DNA of 64,000 nucleotides from Halomonas smyrnensis AAD6 (lineage in GTDB: Bacteria; Pseudomonadota; Gammaproteobacteria; Pseudomonadales; Halomonadaceae), in assembly GCF_000265245.1 (NCBI RefSeq), contig NZ_AJKS02000005.1:186001-250000 (forward strand). The letters run 5' to 3'. Position 1 is the stretch's first letter. Each line of letters opens with the position of its first letter. Shown one piece after another: positions 25,855 to 33,661 of the stretch. The notes beneath the pieces are model-generated. The model saw only the letters and a list, made by a program, of their open reading frames with translations, was not told the DNA's origin and made no database searches. The translations under genes and the position numbers were made by a program.

Positions 25855-26618
25855 GGGTTCCCCTCCTCAGGCGCATCGTCCTGCTGGAGAGCCTCGCGGA
25901 TGGCCTGGATGGCGGCGATCGACTCGGCGTTGTCGCCATGCACGCAGAGGGTGTCGGCCGCGAGGATCAGCGCGCTGCCGTCGCGGGCGACGAGGGGCTC
26001 GCCGCGGGCGATGCGACGCGCCTGGTCGACGATCACGGCCGGGTCATGGTGCACGCTGCCGGTCTCGCGCCGCGACACCAGCCGCCCCTCGCCGTCGTAG
26101 GCGCGATCGGCGAAGGCCTCGAACCACAGGGTGACGCCGAAGCGATCGGCCAGCTCGCGGGCGGCCGAATCGTCGCGGGTGGCCATCACCATCAGCGGTA
26201 GTTCGGCATCGAAGGCGACGAGCGCGCGCATGACCCCGGCCAGGATCTCGGGATCGCGCATCATGTCGTTGTAGAGCGCTCCGTGGGGCTTCACGTAGCC
26301 CACCGACAGGCCCTCGGCGCGACACACGCCGGACAGCGCCCCGAGCTGGTAGAGCACCAGGTTCTCGATCTCCTCGGGCGTGCAGGCCATGTGGCGCCGC
26401 CCGAAGCCCACCATGTCCGGATAGGCCGGATGCGCGCCCACGGTGACGCCGTGCTTGCGCGCCAGGCGCACCGTCATGCGGATCACGTCGGGATCCGAGG
26501 CGTGGAAGCCGCAGGCCACGTTGGCCAGGTCCACGTGAGGCATCACCTCGGCGTCCATGCCCATGGTCCAGGCACCGAAGCTCTCGCCCATGTCGGCATT
26601 CAGCAGCAGTTTGCGCAT
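25851..26618 (-). CDS. pxpA: 5-oxoprolinase subunit A
   Basis: LamB/YcsF-family subunit of 255 residues that completes PxpABC. Family motifs [43 protein letters not shown] and [10 protein letters not shown] are all present. ATG 26618 matches the usual family N-terminus; an in-frame ATG at 26642 with GAGGAG just upstream is an alternative that adds eight residues. First gene of pxpABC. Confidence 0.94.
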   Translation of the reverse strand: MRKLLLNADMGESFGAWTMGMDAEVMPHVDLANVACGFHASDPDVIRMTVRLARKHGVTVGAHPAYPDMVGFGRRHMACTPEEIENLVLYQLGALSGVCRAEGLSVGYVKPHGALYNDMMRDPEILAGVMRALVAFDAELPLMVMATRDDSAARELADRFGVTLWFEAFADRAYDGEGRLVSRRETGSVHHDPAVIVDQARRIARGEPLVARDGSALILAADTLCVHGDNAESIAAIQAIREALQQDDAPEEGNP

Positions 26619-26690
26619 GCGTCTCGTCTCTTCCTCCGTCATCGTCTCCTCATTAAAACAGGCCCACGGCGCGGCGTCGTCTCTCATTCC

Positions 26691-27575
26691 TCACGCCGCC
26701 TTGTCGAGCGCGACGCCGACCAGCGACGCCGCGAACCACTGCTGAAGCAGCCCGCGCTGCTCATCGAGCAGCAGCGCCAGATGGCCGCGCAGCGGATGCT
26801 CCCCGGGCAGCGTGTCGCGATACCGCAGCAGTCGGTCTCGATAGCGCGCCTGCCTCGCCGGCAGATGAAGCGCCGTGGCATGCTGTTGCAGCCAATCAAG
26901 CGGTGGCAGCAGCCAGTGCGTGGCACCGCTGCCGAGCGCGATATCGAGCCCCTTGAGGTCGAAGTCGCCGACGCAGGCATGGGGCCGCCCGGTGGCCGCC
27001 CAGGCCTCGGCCAGCCGGGCGAAGCCGCCGCCGTAGTGGCGGTCGCCGCGATAGACCACCAGCGGCCTTGGATACGCCGACAGCGCCGGGTTCTCGGGCG
27101 TGAAGGCGTAGAAGCTGTCGAGGTTCTCGACCTGCACCAGCACATCGAAGGCGGCCGGCGTGATGGCACGCCAGTCGATATCCCGGCACTCCCGCTCGCC
27201 GCCGGCGATGCCCGGCCAGGGGGTACGAGCCGGGAGGCTGACCAGCACCCGTGACTCGCGCGGCGCCTCGCGCACGCTCTTCGCCTCCCGATAGCCATAC
27301 TCGGCCTGCTGCGCGGTCGTCAGCCCGCTCAGATCGGCCGCCAGCGGCGGCTGGCCCTGCACCTCGAGCTCGGCGTCGATGGCCTCCAGCAGCTCGCGAT
27401 CCAGACGCAGCCGAGTACGGGTCAGGCGCGCCCCGGGCTCGATGTCCCAGGCCTCGCACCAGGCGACGATCCGCTTCACCACGGGGCCGTTCGGCTTGTC
27501 GACGTGGGCAGCAAGGCGCAACTTGCTGGCCGCGTCGCGCAGCAGCTCGCGTTCCGCCTCCGAGAGCGTGGTCAT
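26691..27575 (-). CDS. mksG: MksG/JetD-type Toprim nuclease of an SMC defence system
   Basis: A 294-residue protein, last gene of the mksB-E-F-G operon. The C-terminal half has a Toprim-like layout: a strand with E150 (VQVENLDSFYAF), then LVVYRGDRHYGGGFARL, then CVGDFDLKGLDIA with D204 and D206 as the metal pair. This matches MksG/JetD, the nuclease subunit of Wadjet systems that cleaves plasmid DNA held by the SMC complex. The N-terminal half is helical and poorly conserved. It looks shorter than the roughly 390 residues I recall for characterised JetD. ATG 27575 overlaps the mksF stop. An open frame runs back to 28397 but is a shadow of mksF. Confidence 0.82.
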   Translation of the reverse strand: MTTLSEAERELLRDAASKLRLAAHVDKPNGPVVKRIVAWCEAWDIEPGARLTRTRLRLDRELLEAIDAELEVQGQPPLAADLSGLTTAQQAEYGYREAKSVREAPRESRVLVSLPARTPWPGIAGGERECRDIDWRAITPAAFDVLVQVENLDSFYAFTPENPALSAYPRPLVVYRGDRHYGGGFARLAEAWAATGRPHACVGDFDLKGLDIALGSGATHWLLPPLDWLQQHATALHLPARQARYRDRLLRYRDTLPGEHPLRGHLALLLDEQRGLLQQWFAASLVGVALDKAA

Positions 27576-28831
27576 GTGCGCTCCTGCCGCGCGGGGGCGA
27601 GCCGAAGACTGACGTCGTGAATCAGCCGCACGTCGTTGAAGGCGGCCGCCCGGCTCTCCTGCTGGCGCAGCCGGAAGGCGGCCTGCTCGCGCCGGGGCAG
27701 GCCCTGGAACTCGGCGAGCACCTGGAACAGCCAGATCTCCTCGCCCCACTCGAGCTCGCCGGCCTCGAGGTACTCCAGCGCGCTCAGCGGCTCGCCGTCG
27801 CCCTCGACCACCGACAGGTAGAAGCGTTCGACGTCCTCCCTCAGCGCCTGCTGACGGGCGGCGACCATCGAGTCCTCGTGACGCTCGGCGGCCACGGCGG
27901 CGGCGACGGGCTCCGGTGACGCCGCGGGCCGCGGCAGGTCGTGCAGCAGCCCGGTGACGACCCGGGCATCCGGGGCGTGATCGAGCGCCACCGCGCCGGC
28001 GGCGATCAGCGGCGCGGCGCGATTGACCAGCGCCGGCACTTCGCTGCGCCGGGCGTAGTTGCCGGGCACGAAGCCCGGATGCTCGCGCAGGAAGGCGGCC
28101 ATGCCCGCCACCAGGCGACTGCGGGACTGCTGCTGGCGGAAGCGCGTCATCAGCTCGATCAGCCGCCGCTGCACCTCGCGCAGGCTGGTGTAGTGCTGGC
28201 TCAGGCGATGCTGAAGCTGGCTGACCAGCAGCTTGCGCAGCGCCCCGTCGGCCCCCACCAGGTCGATCAGCTCGTCGAAGTCGATCAGCGCCAGGCCGTC
28301 GAGCAGGCGCACGATCTGCTTCTGGGCGCGGTCGTTCTCGCGGATCTTGTCGGCCAGCCGGCTGACGAAGCCGAAGTCGCTGTTGAGGCGCCGCCACAGG
28401 CTGTCGATGGCGTCGGCGAAGCGGCCGTCGAGGTCATCCACCGCCTGGCGCAGGCGCAGCAGCTGCTGCTCCTGGCGCCAGTACTCGGCACCATCGCGGG
28501 CCTCGCGATAGCTCTGCACCAGGCCGCGCATCAGCTCCAGGGTCTCGGCCACGTCGGCGTTGACGTGGCGGCGGGTCTCGTCGGCCAGCATCTCGGCGAT
28601 CAGCTCGCGGACCTTGGGCGAGAGCTTCACCCCGGCCTGCTCGTCGGGCCGCCACAGGATGCGCGCCGACAGCAGCCGATTCAGCGCGGTGGTGGAAAGG
28701 CCCTCCAGCGGTACCTCGTCGCGCACGTAGCCGGCCATCAGCGCCTCGGCGTGCTTGCCGAGCAGCGCCAGCCGCTCGGCGCCGGTGCCGAGCAGGCGGT
28801 TGTCCAGGGCGTCTGAGTCGCTCGCGCTCAC
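27572..28831 (-). CDS. mksF: MksF/JetA-type kleisin subunit
   Basis: A 419-residue, mostly helical protein in the position and size class of the MukF/MksF kleisin, which bridges the two SMC heads. The N-terminus has a winged-helix-like stretch (GLSTTALNRLLSARILWRPDEQAG then LSPKVRELIAEMLADE). Long heptad-rich helices follow (EYWRQEQQLLRLRQAVDDL; LREVQRRLIELMTRFRQQQ), then a C-terminal winged-helix-like region. The start is GTG 28831, overlapping the mksE stop as GTGA. Identification rests on gene context and fold pattern more than on sharp motifs. The family is sometimes misannotated as phosphoenolpyruvate carboxylase. Confidence 0.75.
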   Translation of the reverse strand: MSASDSDALDNRLLGTGAERLALLGKHAEALMAGYVRDEVPLEGLSTTALNRLLSARILWRPDEQAGVKLSPKVRELIAEMLADETRRHVNADVAETLELMRGLVQSYREARDGAEYWRQEQQLLRLRQAVDDLDGRFADAIDSLWRRLNSDFGFVSRLADKIRENDRAQKQIVRLLDGLALIDFDELIDLVGADGALRKLLVSQLQHRLSQHYTSLREVQRRLIELMTRFRQQQSRSRLVAGMAAFLREHPGFVPGNYARRSEVPALVNRAAPLIAAGAVALDHAPDARVVTGLLHDLPRPAASPEPVAAAVAAERHEDSMVAARQQALREDVERFYLSVVEGDGEPLSALEYLEAGELEWGEEIWLFQVLAEFQGLPRREQAAFRLRQQESRAAAFNDVRLIHDVSLRLAPARQERT

Positions 28832-29499
28832 AGCAGCCGCTCCTGGGCCTCCGGGGCCTGGTCGTCGACGGGCAGCTGCTCCTCGTCGCGGATAAAGCGC
28901 ACCAGCTCGATCAGGTAGTCGATCTTGGCGGTGGCAATGAAATAGTGGCGGTCGGCATGGGGCTGGCGCAGGTAGCCGCGCTCGCGCAGGCGCTTGAAGA
29001 CCTGCTTGATCTGGGCGTCGAGCTGCTCGCTCTGGGAGCCGAAGAAGGGATCGGTGGCCAGGCGCTCGAGGCGCTCGCGCAGCCCCTGATTGTCCTCGCA
29101 GCGCGAGCTGAAGTCGGCCGGCTTGAGCACGTCGCCGGGCGACACCGGGCCGTCGCGGCCGAGCGCCTCCTGCACCAGCTGCAGCCATTCGAGCATCGGC
29201 AGCAGGCTGCCGACGGTCTCCGCCAGCTGGCGGGAGAGCTGGTCGCGGGCACCCTCGTCCAGCTGGCGCCAGGCCAGGAAGTAGACGCTGCCCTCGTCGT
29301 TGCTCGCCAGGCGGCGGTTGAGCGGGCGCAGGTAGGCGTCGAGGCGCTCGCGGGTCGCCTCGTCCTGCAGGCGGCGGAAGGCGGTGTCGTCGCTGACCGC
29401 GCACAGGAAGTCGCCGGCCAGCAGGCGCTCCAGCAGCGGGCCCAGCTCCACCATGGAACGCTCCGCGGTCGAATGCTCTGACATCATGTCCTCGCTCAT
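28828..29499 (-). CDS. mksE: MksE/JetB-type subunit
   Basis: A 223-residue protein, the length of MukE/MksE, which binds the kleisin as a pair of winged helices. The C-terminal part (QIKQVFKRLRERGYLRQPHADRHYFIATAKIDYLIELVRFI) is a typical winged helix with its beta wing. ATG 29499 has AGGAGG seven bases upstream and overlaps the mksB stop (ATGA). Between a clear SMC protein and a kleisin-like protein, MksE is the natural assignment. Confidence 0.8.
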   Translation of the reverse strand: MSEDMMSEHSTAERSMVELGPLLERLLAGDFLCAVSDDTAFRRLQDEATRERLDAYLRPLNRRLASNDEGSVYFLAWRQLDEGARDQLSRQLAETVGSLLPMLEWLQLVQEALGRDGPVSPGDVLKPADFSSRCEDNQGLRERLERLATDPFFGSQSEQLDAQIKQVFKRLRERGYLRQPHADRHYFIATAKIDYLIELVRFIRDEEQLPVDDQAPEAQERLL

Positions 29500-32400
29500 G
29501 CCGATGCCTCCTGACGGTCGTTCTGGCGGTCCTGCAGGCGCTGGGCCAGGCGGCTCAGGCGCGGCTCGATGCGCTTGAGGCGGCGTTTGTCCGGCGCGGC
29601 CTCGTCGCGGTCGATCAGATAGCGGTGCTGGAACAGCATCAGCACGTCCGACTCCGGATTGGGGAAGGCGCCGACGATATGGATGCGGTTGTTGTCGCAG
29701 GCGTCGAACAGTTTCTCGACGTTGTGGTACGCCAGGGTGCCGATCTCGTCGATGGGCCAGTGCACGGCGACCTCGGCCGGGCCGCGCAGCAGCCGGGTGA
29801 AGGCCAGCAGGAACTTGCACAGGATCAGATAGGCCATGCCGTGGCTGGAGGACTCCAGCAGCTGGCGGTCGTTCCTGATCACCAGGTCGGCGCCGCCCTC
29901 GTTGAGGTGCAGCTCCAGGCGCAGCAGGCTCTCGACGCTGTACTGCTGGTCGCTGCGCAACAGCTCCACCACGTCGCCCAGGGCGTCGAGGTAGTCGTCA
30001 TCGGGCAGCGCGCGGCCGCCGTCGCGCCACTCGCGATAGCGCTGGGCGAAGCGCTTGAGCGGCTCCCAGAACCCGAGCTCGTCGATGGTCGACTGGATCT
30101 TCACCTCGGCCTTGCCGATGCCCTCAAGCCTCAGGTCGTCGGCCACCTCATCGGAGAGGCGCCGGCTCTGGGCGTTGATGCGCCGGTTGAGGTCGCGGAA
30201 CACGGTGAAGAACTTGTCGAGATCGTCGCCGAGATTGCGCCCTTCCTGGAGCAGCTGCTGCTGTTGCCCCTCGAGCAGCTGCAGCATGTCGGCCAGCACC
30301 GCCAGCAGGCGGCGCGGACCGGTGTCCTCGAGCTTGGCACGCTCGGCCTCCAGGGTGTCCTGGAAGTCGGCGCTGGCGCCCTTGATCAGGTCGGCCTCGA
30401 TCTTCTCGCAGCCGCGGCGCAGCGCGTCGAGCGCGCGGGCATGGTCGGTGAGCGCCTGGCGGGCGCGCTCGATCCGCTCGTCGACGTCACCCGGTGCCTC
30501 GCCGAGCGGCTCGCTGGCCGGCGCCAGGGTCAGCCCCTCCAGGGTATCGAGCAGCGGCGCCAGGGTCTCGACCAGCGCCTGCTCGGCCTCGCGGCGGGTC
30601 TTGAGTTCGCCGACGGCCGCCCGATGCTCGGCCCGGTCGGCGTCGAAGGCGTCCTTGAGCGTCTTGCGCTCGCGTTCGGCGGCCTGCTGGGCCTGGCTCA
30701 GCTCCGCTTCCCGCGCCACCAGCCGCGGCTTGCGCTCGCCCCAGTCGAGGCGCATGAAGCGGGCGTAGGCGTCGAGCTCGTCGCGCCGCGCCTCGGTGTC
30801 GTGGATGCGCTGTCCCAAATCCTCGATCTGGGCACGGGTCGCCCGGACCTGGACCGGGTCGACGCCGCGATCGGCCAGCTCGCGATCGAAGGCGGCCTCG
30901 AGCTCCTCGCGCTGACGGCGGTTGTCCTCACGGATCTCGCCGAGCTGGCGTCGATACTGCTCGATCTGGCGGTCGACGCCGGCCAGCTGGCCCTGATGAT
31001 CGGCGGTGAGCTCCATGCGCTGGGCACGGTGGGTCTCGTCCAGCGTCGCCAGCGACTGATCGCGCTCCTCGCGCAGCGCCTGCTGCGCCGCTTGCTGCTC
31101 CTCGAGGGCCCGACGGCGGCTCGCCTGGCGTTCCTGCTGGGCCTGCTGATGACGCAGCTGACACTGGCTGCGAGCCTGGAGGGCGTAGTCCACCTCCTCG
31201 GCGGCGCGGCGCTTCTCGCCGCCCGCCCGCTCGAGACGCGCGTCGGCCTCCTGCACCCTGTCGTGGCCGGCCCTGAGCGCCTTCTCAGCGTCCTGCTCCG
31301 CCGCCCGGGCGTCGGCCAGCGCCTGCTCGGCGGCGGCGATCTCGGCCTGCAGGCCGGCCTCGTCCTGGGCATGGTCCGGTAGCGCGATGGCGGCCAGGTC
31401 GAGGGCCAGGCCGTGGAGGTCGTCGCTGGCGTCGTCATTGAGCTGCGGTGAGAGATCGCGCCGCTCGAGCAGCGCCGGCGCCAGCACCTTGCCCAGGGTC
31501 TGTTCCCAGCCGGGACGGTGGTGGCGCAGGAAGTGCCGCAGGCTGCCCTGGGCCGGGTCGCGCTGCACCTCCAGGGCCTCGAGGCGGGCCTCGGCCCGGG
31601 CCCGCTGCTGACGGACCCGGTCGAGCTCGCGCTCGGCGTCGTCGCGGGCACGCTTGTGACCGTCGAGCTCGCCGCGCAGGGTGTCTAGGGTGGCGGCGAT
31701 GGCGTCCTGGGCACTTCTGGCCTCGTCGACGCGCAGCTGGGCCCGCTCGGCCTCGCGGGCCTCCTCCTCGGTCTGGGTGCCGTGGGCGAGCTCGGCCTTG
31801 AGTTCGGAGAGGCGCGCGGTGAGCCGCTCGATCCGCCCCCGATAGTCGCCGTCCAGCGCCTGGCGGCGGGTCTGGTAGTCGGCGTCGAGGCGGCTCTCGG
31901 CCTCGCGCTGGCTCTCGCGGCGGGCTTCCTTCTCCTCGCCGAGGGCGTCGATCTGGGCCTGGAGCTCGTCGCGGCGGCGCTCGAGCTGATCGCCGAGCTC
32001 GACCAGCCGCGCTTCCAGGCGGGCCTTGCTCTCCTGCACCGCCTGCTGCATGAACTCGAGGTGGTCGCGCAGGCCCTGCTGCCGCTCGCGCCACTGGGGC
32101 AGCGCCTTGAGGTCCTGCTCCAGGCCGGGCATGTCGGCCTCCTCGAAGGCCTCGAAGCGGCGCTGGAGATCGTCGAGCTCGGTGCGGGTCTGCTCGAGCT
32201 CGCTGCCCATCTCGCTGAGGCGGTCGTTGACGTCCTGGCGCGCCTGCTCATAGGCCTGCTCGCGGGCCTGGAAGTCGCGCTGGCGCTCGCCGATCTGCGC
32301 TTCCAGATCGGCCCGGCCGCGCTCGGCCCGGGCGCGGTCGGCCTCGAGCTGGGGACGCAGCTGCCACAGTCCGGCCTCCAGATCGGCGATCTCGCGATCC

Positions 32401-33176
32401 TGGCGCTGCAGGTCCGTCAGGGCCTCCTGCAACGGCTCGAGGCGCATCGACTGGCGCATGCGGGCGATCCACTCCCGCGCCTTGGTGTTGCGGATGCGGG
32501 TCATCGGCAGCTCGACGCCGTCTTCCTCGAAGATCGCCGCCAGCATGGTCTTGAGGGTGTCCATCTTGCCCTCCTTGGCATGCACCGCCGAGACCAGCTT
32601 CTCCATGTGGCGGATGCGCCGCCCGGCGCGCACCAGGCTGAAACGGGCGGCCACCTGGCGCAGCTTCAGGCCCTCGCGGCGGCCACCACCGCTGCCGTGC
32701 TGGGTGAAGTCGTTCTGGATCACCGCGCGGTATTCCGAGGTGGCGCCGAGCTTGTGCGACACCTGGGTGCCCTGGCGGCGCAGCCCCTGGTTCCACTGGG
32801 CGTAGTCGAGGGCGACCACGCCGCCCTCGGTCTCGACCAGGTAGTCCTCGGGGCGATAGGGCGCGCCGACGAAGCGATACTCGACGCCGCCCTCGCTCTT
32901 GCGAGTCAACACCGCCTGGCAGACGTCGCCCTCCTCGCGGCGATATTCGTAGACCAGATAGCTGTTGCGATGCGGCAGGTAGAAGGCATCGAACTTGCGC
33001 CGGGTCTTGGGCACCACCCGGTTGGGCAGTTCCCCGTAGAAGACCGGCACCAGGCGCTGCAGGGTCGTCTTGCCCGAAGCGTTGGTGCCGCAGATGTTGG
33101 TGTGGCCATCGACATCCAGTTCGACCACCCCCTCGAGATGACCGTGGATCATCACGATGCGTAACAGCTGAGCCAT
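29496..33176 (-). CDS. mksB: MksB/JetC-type SMC ATPase
   Basis: A 1226-residue SMC-like ATPase. Walker A is at residues 30-38 (GTNASGKTT). A very long heptad-rich coiled coil with a mid-region break (around the VQRDPAQGSLRHFLRHHRPG segment, a likely hinge) follows. The C-terminal head has an LESSSHGMAYLIL signature helix and Walker B WPIDEIGTL. The N-terminal LLRIVMIHGHLEGVVELDV resembles MksB/JetC rather than chromosomal Smc or SbcC. It is the first gene of a four-gene operon with overlapping starts and stops. ATG 33176 has AAGGA six bases upstream. It is predicted to extrude loops on small circular DNA in plasmid defence. Confidence 0.88.
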   Translation of the reverse strand: MAQLLRIVMIHGHLEGVVELDVDGHTNICGTNASGKTTLQRLVPVFYGELPNRVVPKTRRKFDAFYLPHRNSYLVYEYRREEGDVCQAVLTRKSEGGVEYRFVGAPYRPEDYLVETEGGVVALDYAQWNQGLRRQGTQVSHKLGATSEYRAVIQNDFTQHGSGGGRREGLKLRQVAARFSLVRAGRRIRHMEKLVSAVHAKEGKMDTLKTMLAAIFEEDGVELPMTRIRNTKAREWIARMRQSMRLEPLQEALTDLQRQDREIADLEAGLWQLRPQLEADRARAERGRADLEAQIGERQRDFQAREQAYEQARQDVNDRLSEMGSELEQTRTELDDLQRRFEAFEEADMPGLEQDLKALPQWRERQQGLRDHLEFMQQAVQESKARLEARLVELGDQLERRRDELQAQIDALGEEKEARRESQREAESRLDADYQTRRQALDGDYRGRIERLTARLSELKAELAHGTQTEEEAREAERAQLRVDEARSAQDAIAATLDTLRGELDGHKRARDDAERELDRVRQQRARAEARLEALEVQRDPAQGSLRHFLRHHRPGWEQTLGKVLAPALLERRDLSPQLNDDASDDLHGLALDLAAIALPDHAQDEAGLQAEIAAAEQALADARAAEQDAEKALRAGHDRVQEADARLERAGGEKRRAAEEVDYALQARSQCQLRHQQAQQERQASRRRALEEQQAAQQALREERDQSLATLDETHRAQRMELTADHQGQLAGVDRQIEQYRRQLGEIREDNRRQREELEAAFDRELADRGVDPVQVRATRAQIEDLGQRIHDTEARRDELDAYARFMRLDWGERKPRLVAREAELSQAQQAAERERKTLKDAFDADRAEHRAAVGELKTRREAEQALVETLAPLLDTLEGLTLAPASEPLGEAPGDVDERIERARQALTDHARALDALRRGCEKIEADLIKGASADFQDTLEAERAKLEDTGPRRLLAVLADMLQLLEGQQQQLLQEGRNLGDDLDKFFTVFRDLNRRINAQSRRLSDEVADDLRLEGIGKAEVKIQSTIDELGFWEPLKRFAQRYREWRDGGRALPDDDYLDALGDVVELLRSDQQYSVESLLRLELHLNEGGADLVIRNDRQLLESSSHGMAYLILCKFLLAFTRLLRGPAEVAVHWPIDEIGTLAYHNVEKLFDACDNNRIHIVGAFPNPESDVLMLFQHRYLIDRDEAAPDKRRLKRIEPRLSRLAQRLQDRQNDRQEASA

Positions 33177-33232
33177 GCGGCGTCCTTGATCTTTGCTGAC
33201 AGTCGCGAGCGTCTGTTGCGGCTCGAGCACGC

Positions 33233-33412
33233 GCCCGGGGCAAGGCGTAGCGAGGTTCTTTTGACATGGGTGAGGCGATCGTCGCCGAACGGGTTGGCCA
33301 AGGATGGCCAACACCGGCCCTGCAAGCGGCGCAGGATGCGCATTAGCGCCGCAGGTCAAAAGAAGCGCCCAGGGACGGGCTTACCGCGTCCTCGCGCAGG
33401 CTTGCCCCGGGC
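33233..33412 (+). repeat. Dispersed structured element, copy C2 (long form)
   Basis: About 180 bp, differing from C1 (8199-8372) at only a small number of positions in the interior. The outer arms are a perfect 12-bp inverted repeat GCCCGGGGCAAG / CTTGCCCCGGGC. In C1 the corresponding arms have different bases but still pair. The inner arms TTCTTTTGAC / GTCAAAAGAA are identical to C1. In the small internal hairpin the loop changes (TTA to TCG) while the stem is kept. Orientation is opposite to the mks and kinase genes, so it is not a leader of either. Confidence 0.8.
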
Positions 33413-33523
33413 ATCGGATGCCCGGCGTGGAGGTCAGACGCTCCAAGGCCACCTATCTTGCCAGATCGCCGAGACAAGCTCATGGCATGAACAGGCGTTA
33501 GTCCCGGCCTCGACTCCAGGCCG

Positions 33524-33620
33524 CCACGTCGACAGGTCTTCGAGGGGCGCTGTGAACCCATCCCTGGGCGCTAACTTTTGCCATCCCTGGCAAAAACCCC
33601 TCTGCGACCTGTCCCCGTGG
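33524..33620 (-). repeat. Dispersed structured element, copy C4 (short form)
   Basis: A 97-bp variant read on the minus strand. Its 3' half closely matches C1 (around AGCGCCCAGGGATGGGTT and the CCTCG-AAG-C-TGTCG tail). Its outer arms pair as GACAGGTC / GACCTGTC plus GAGGGG / CCCCTC, with an outer CCACG/CGTGG. The multi-hairpin interior of the long copies is replaced by one hairpin, TTTTGCCA-GGGA-TGGCAAAA. It has no T run in the right place, so it is not an intrinsic terminator. Confidence 0.7.
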
Positions 33621-33661
33621 CTTGTGCATGGTTCGGTTCGCCGTCTCGGGCGTTACCTTTC

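Larger units (their letters stand above)
33177..33661. other. 485-bp intergenic region holding two structured repeats
   Basis: Lies between the mksB start and the stop of the kinase gene, both minus strand. It contains repeat copy C2 (plus orientation), a perfect palindromic hairpin CCGGGCAT/ATGCCCGG just after it, about 110 bp of unassigned DNA, and the short copy C4 (minus). The mksB promoter must be here but I could not pick a convincing -35/-10 pair. Confidence 0.6.

Noticed and set aside
27576..28397. N-terminal extension of mksG back to 28397
   Set aside because: The extension overlaps mksF in another frame and reads as low-complexity Arg/Ala/Pro sequence; the ATG at 27575 overlaps the mksF stop as in the rest of the operon.
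33233..33412. Repeat C2 as a transposon or IS remnant
   Set aside because: No transposase fragment or clear target-site duplication is visible, and the internal hairpins are conserved with compensatory changes. A MITE-like origin is not excluded.
33570..33595. TTTTGCCA/TGGCAAAA hairpin as an intrinsic terminator
   Set aside because: On either strand the stem is followed by A residues instead of T residues; it is part of the repeat copy C4.
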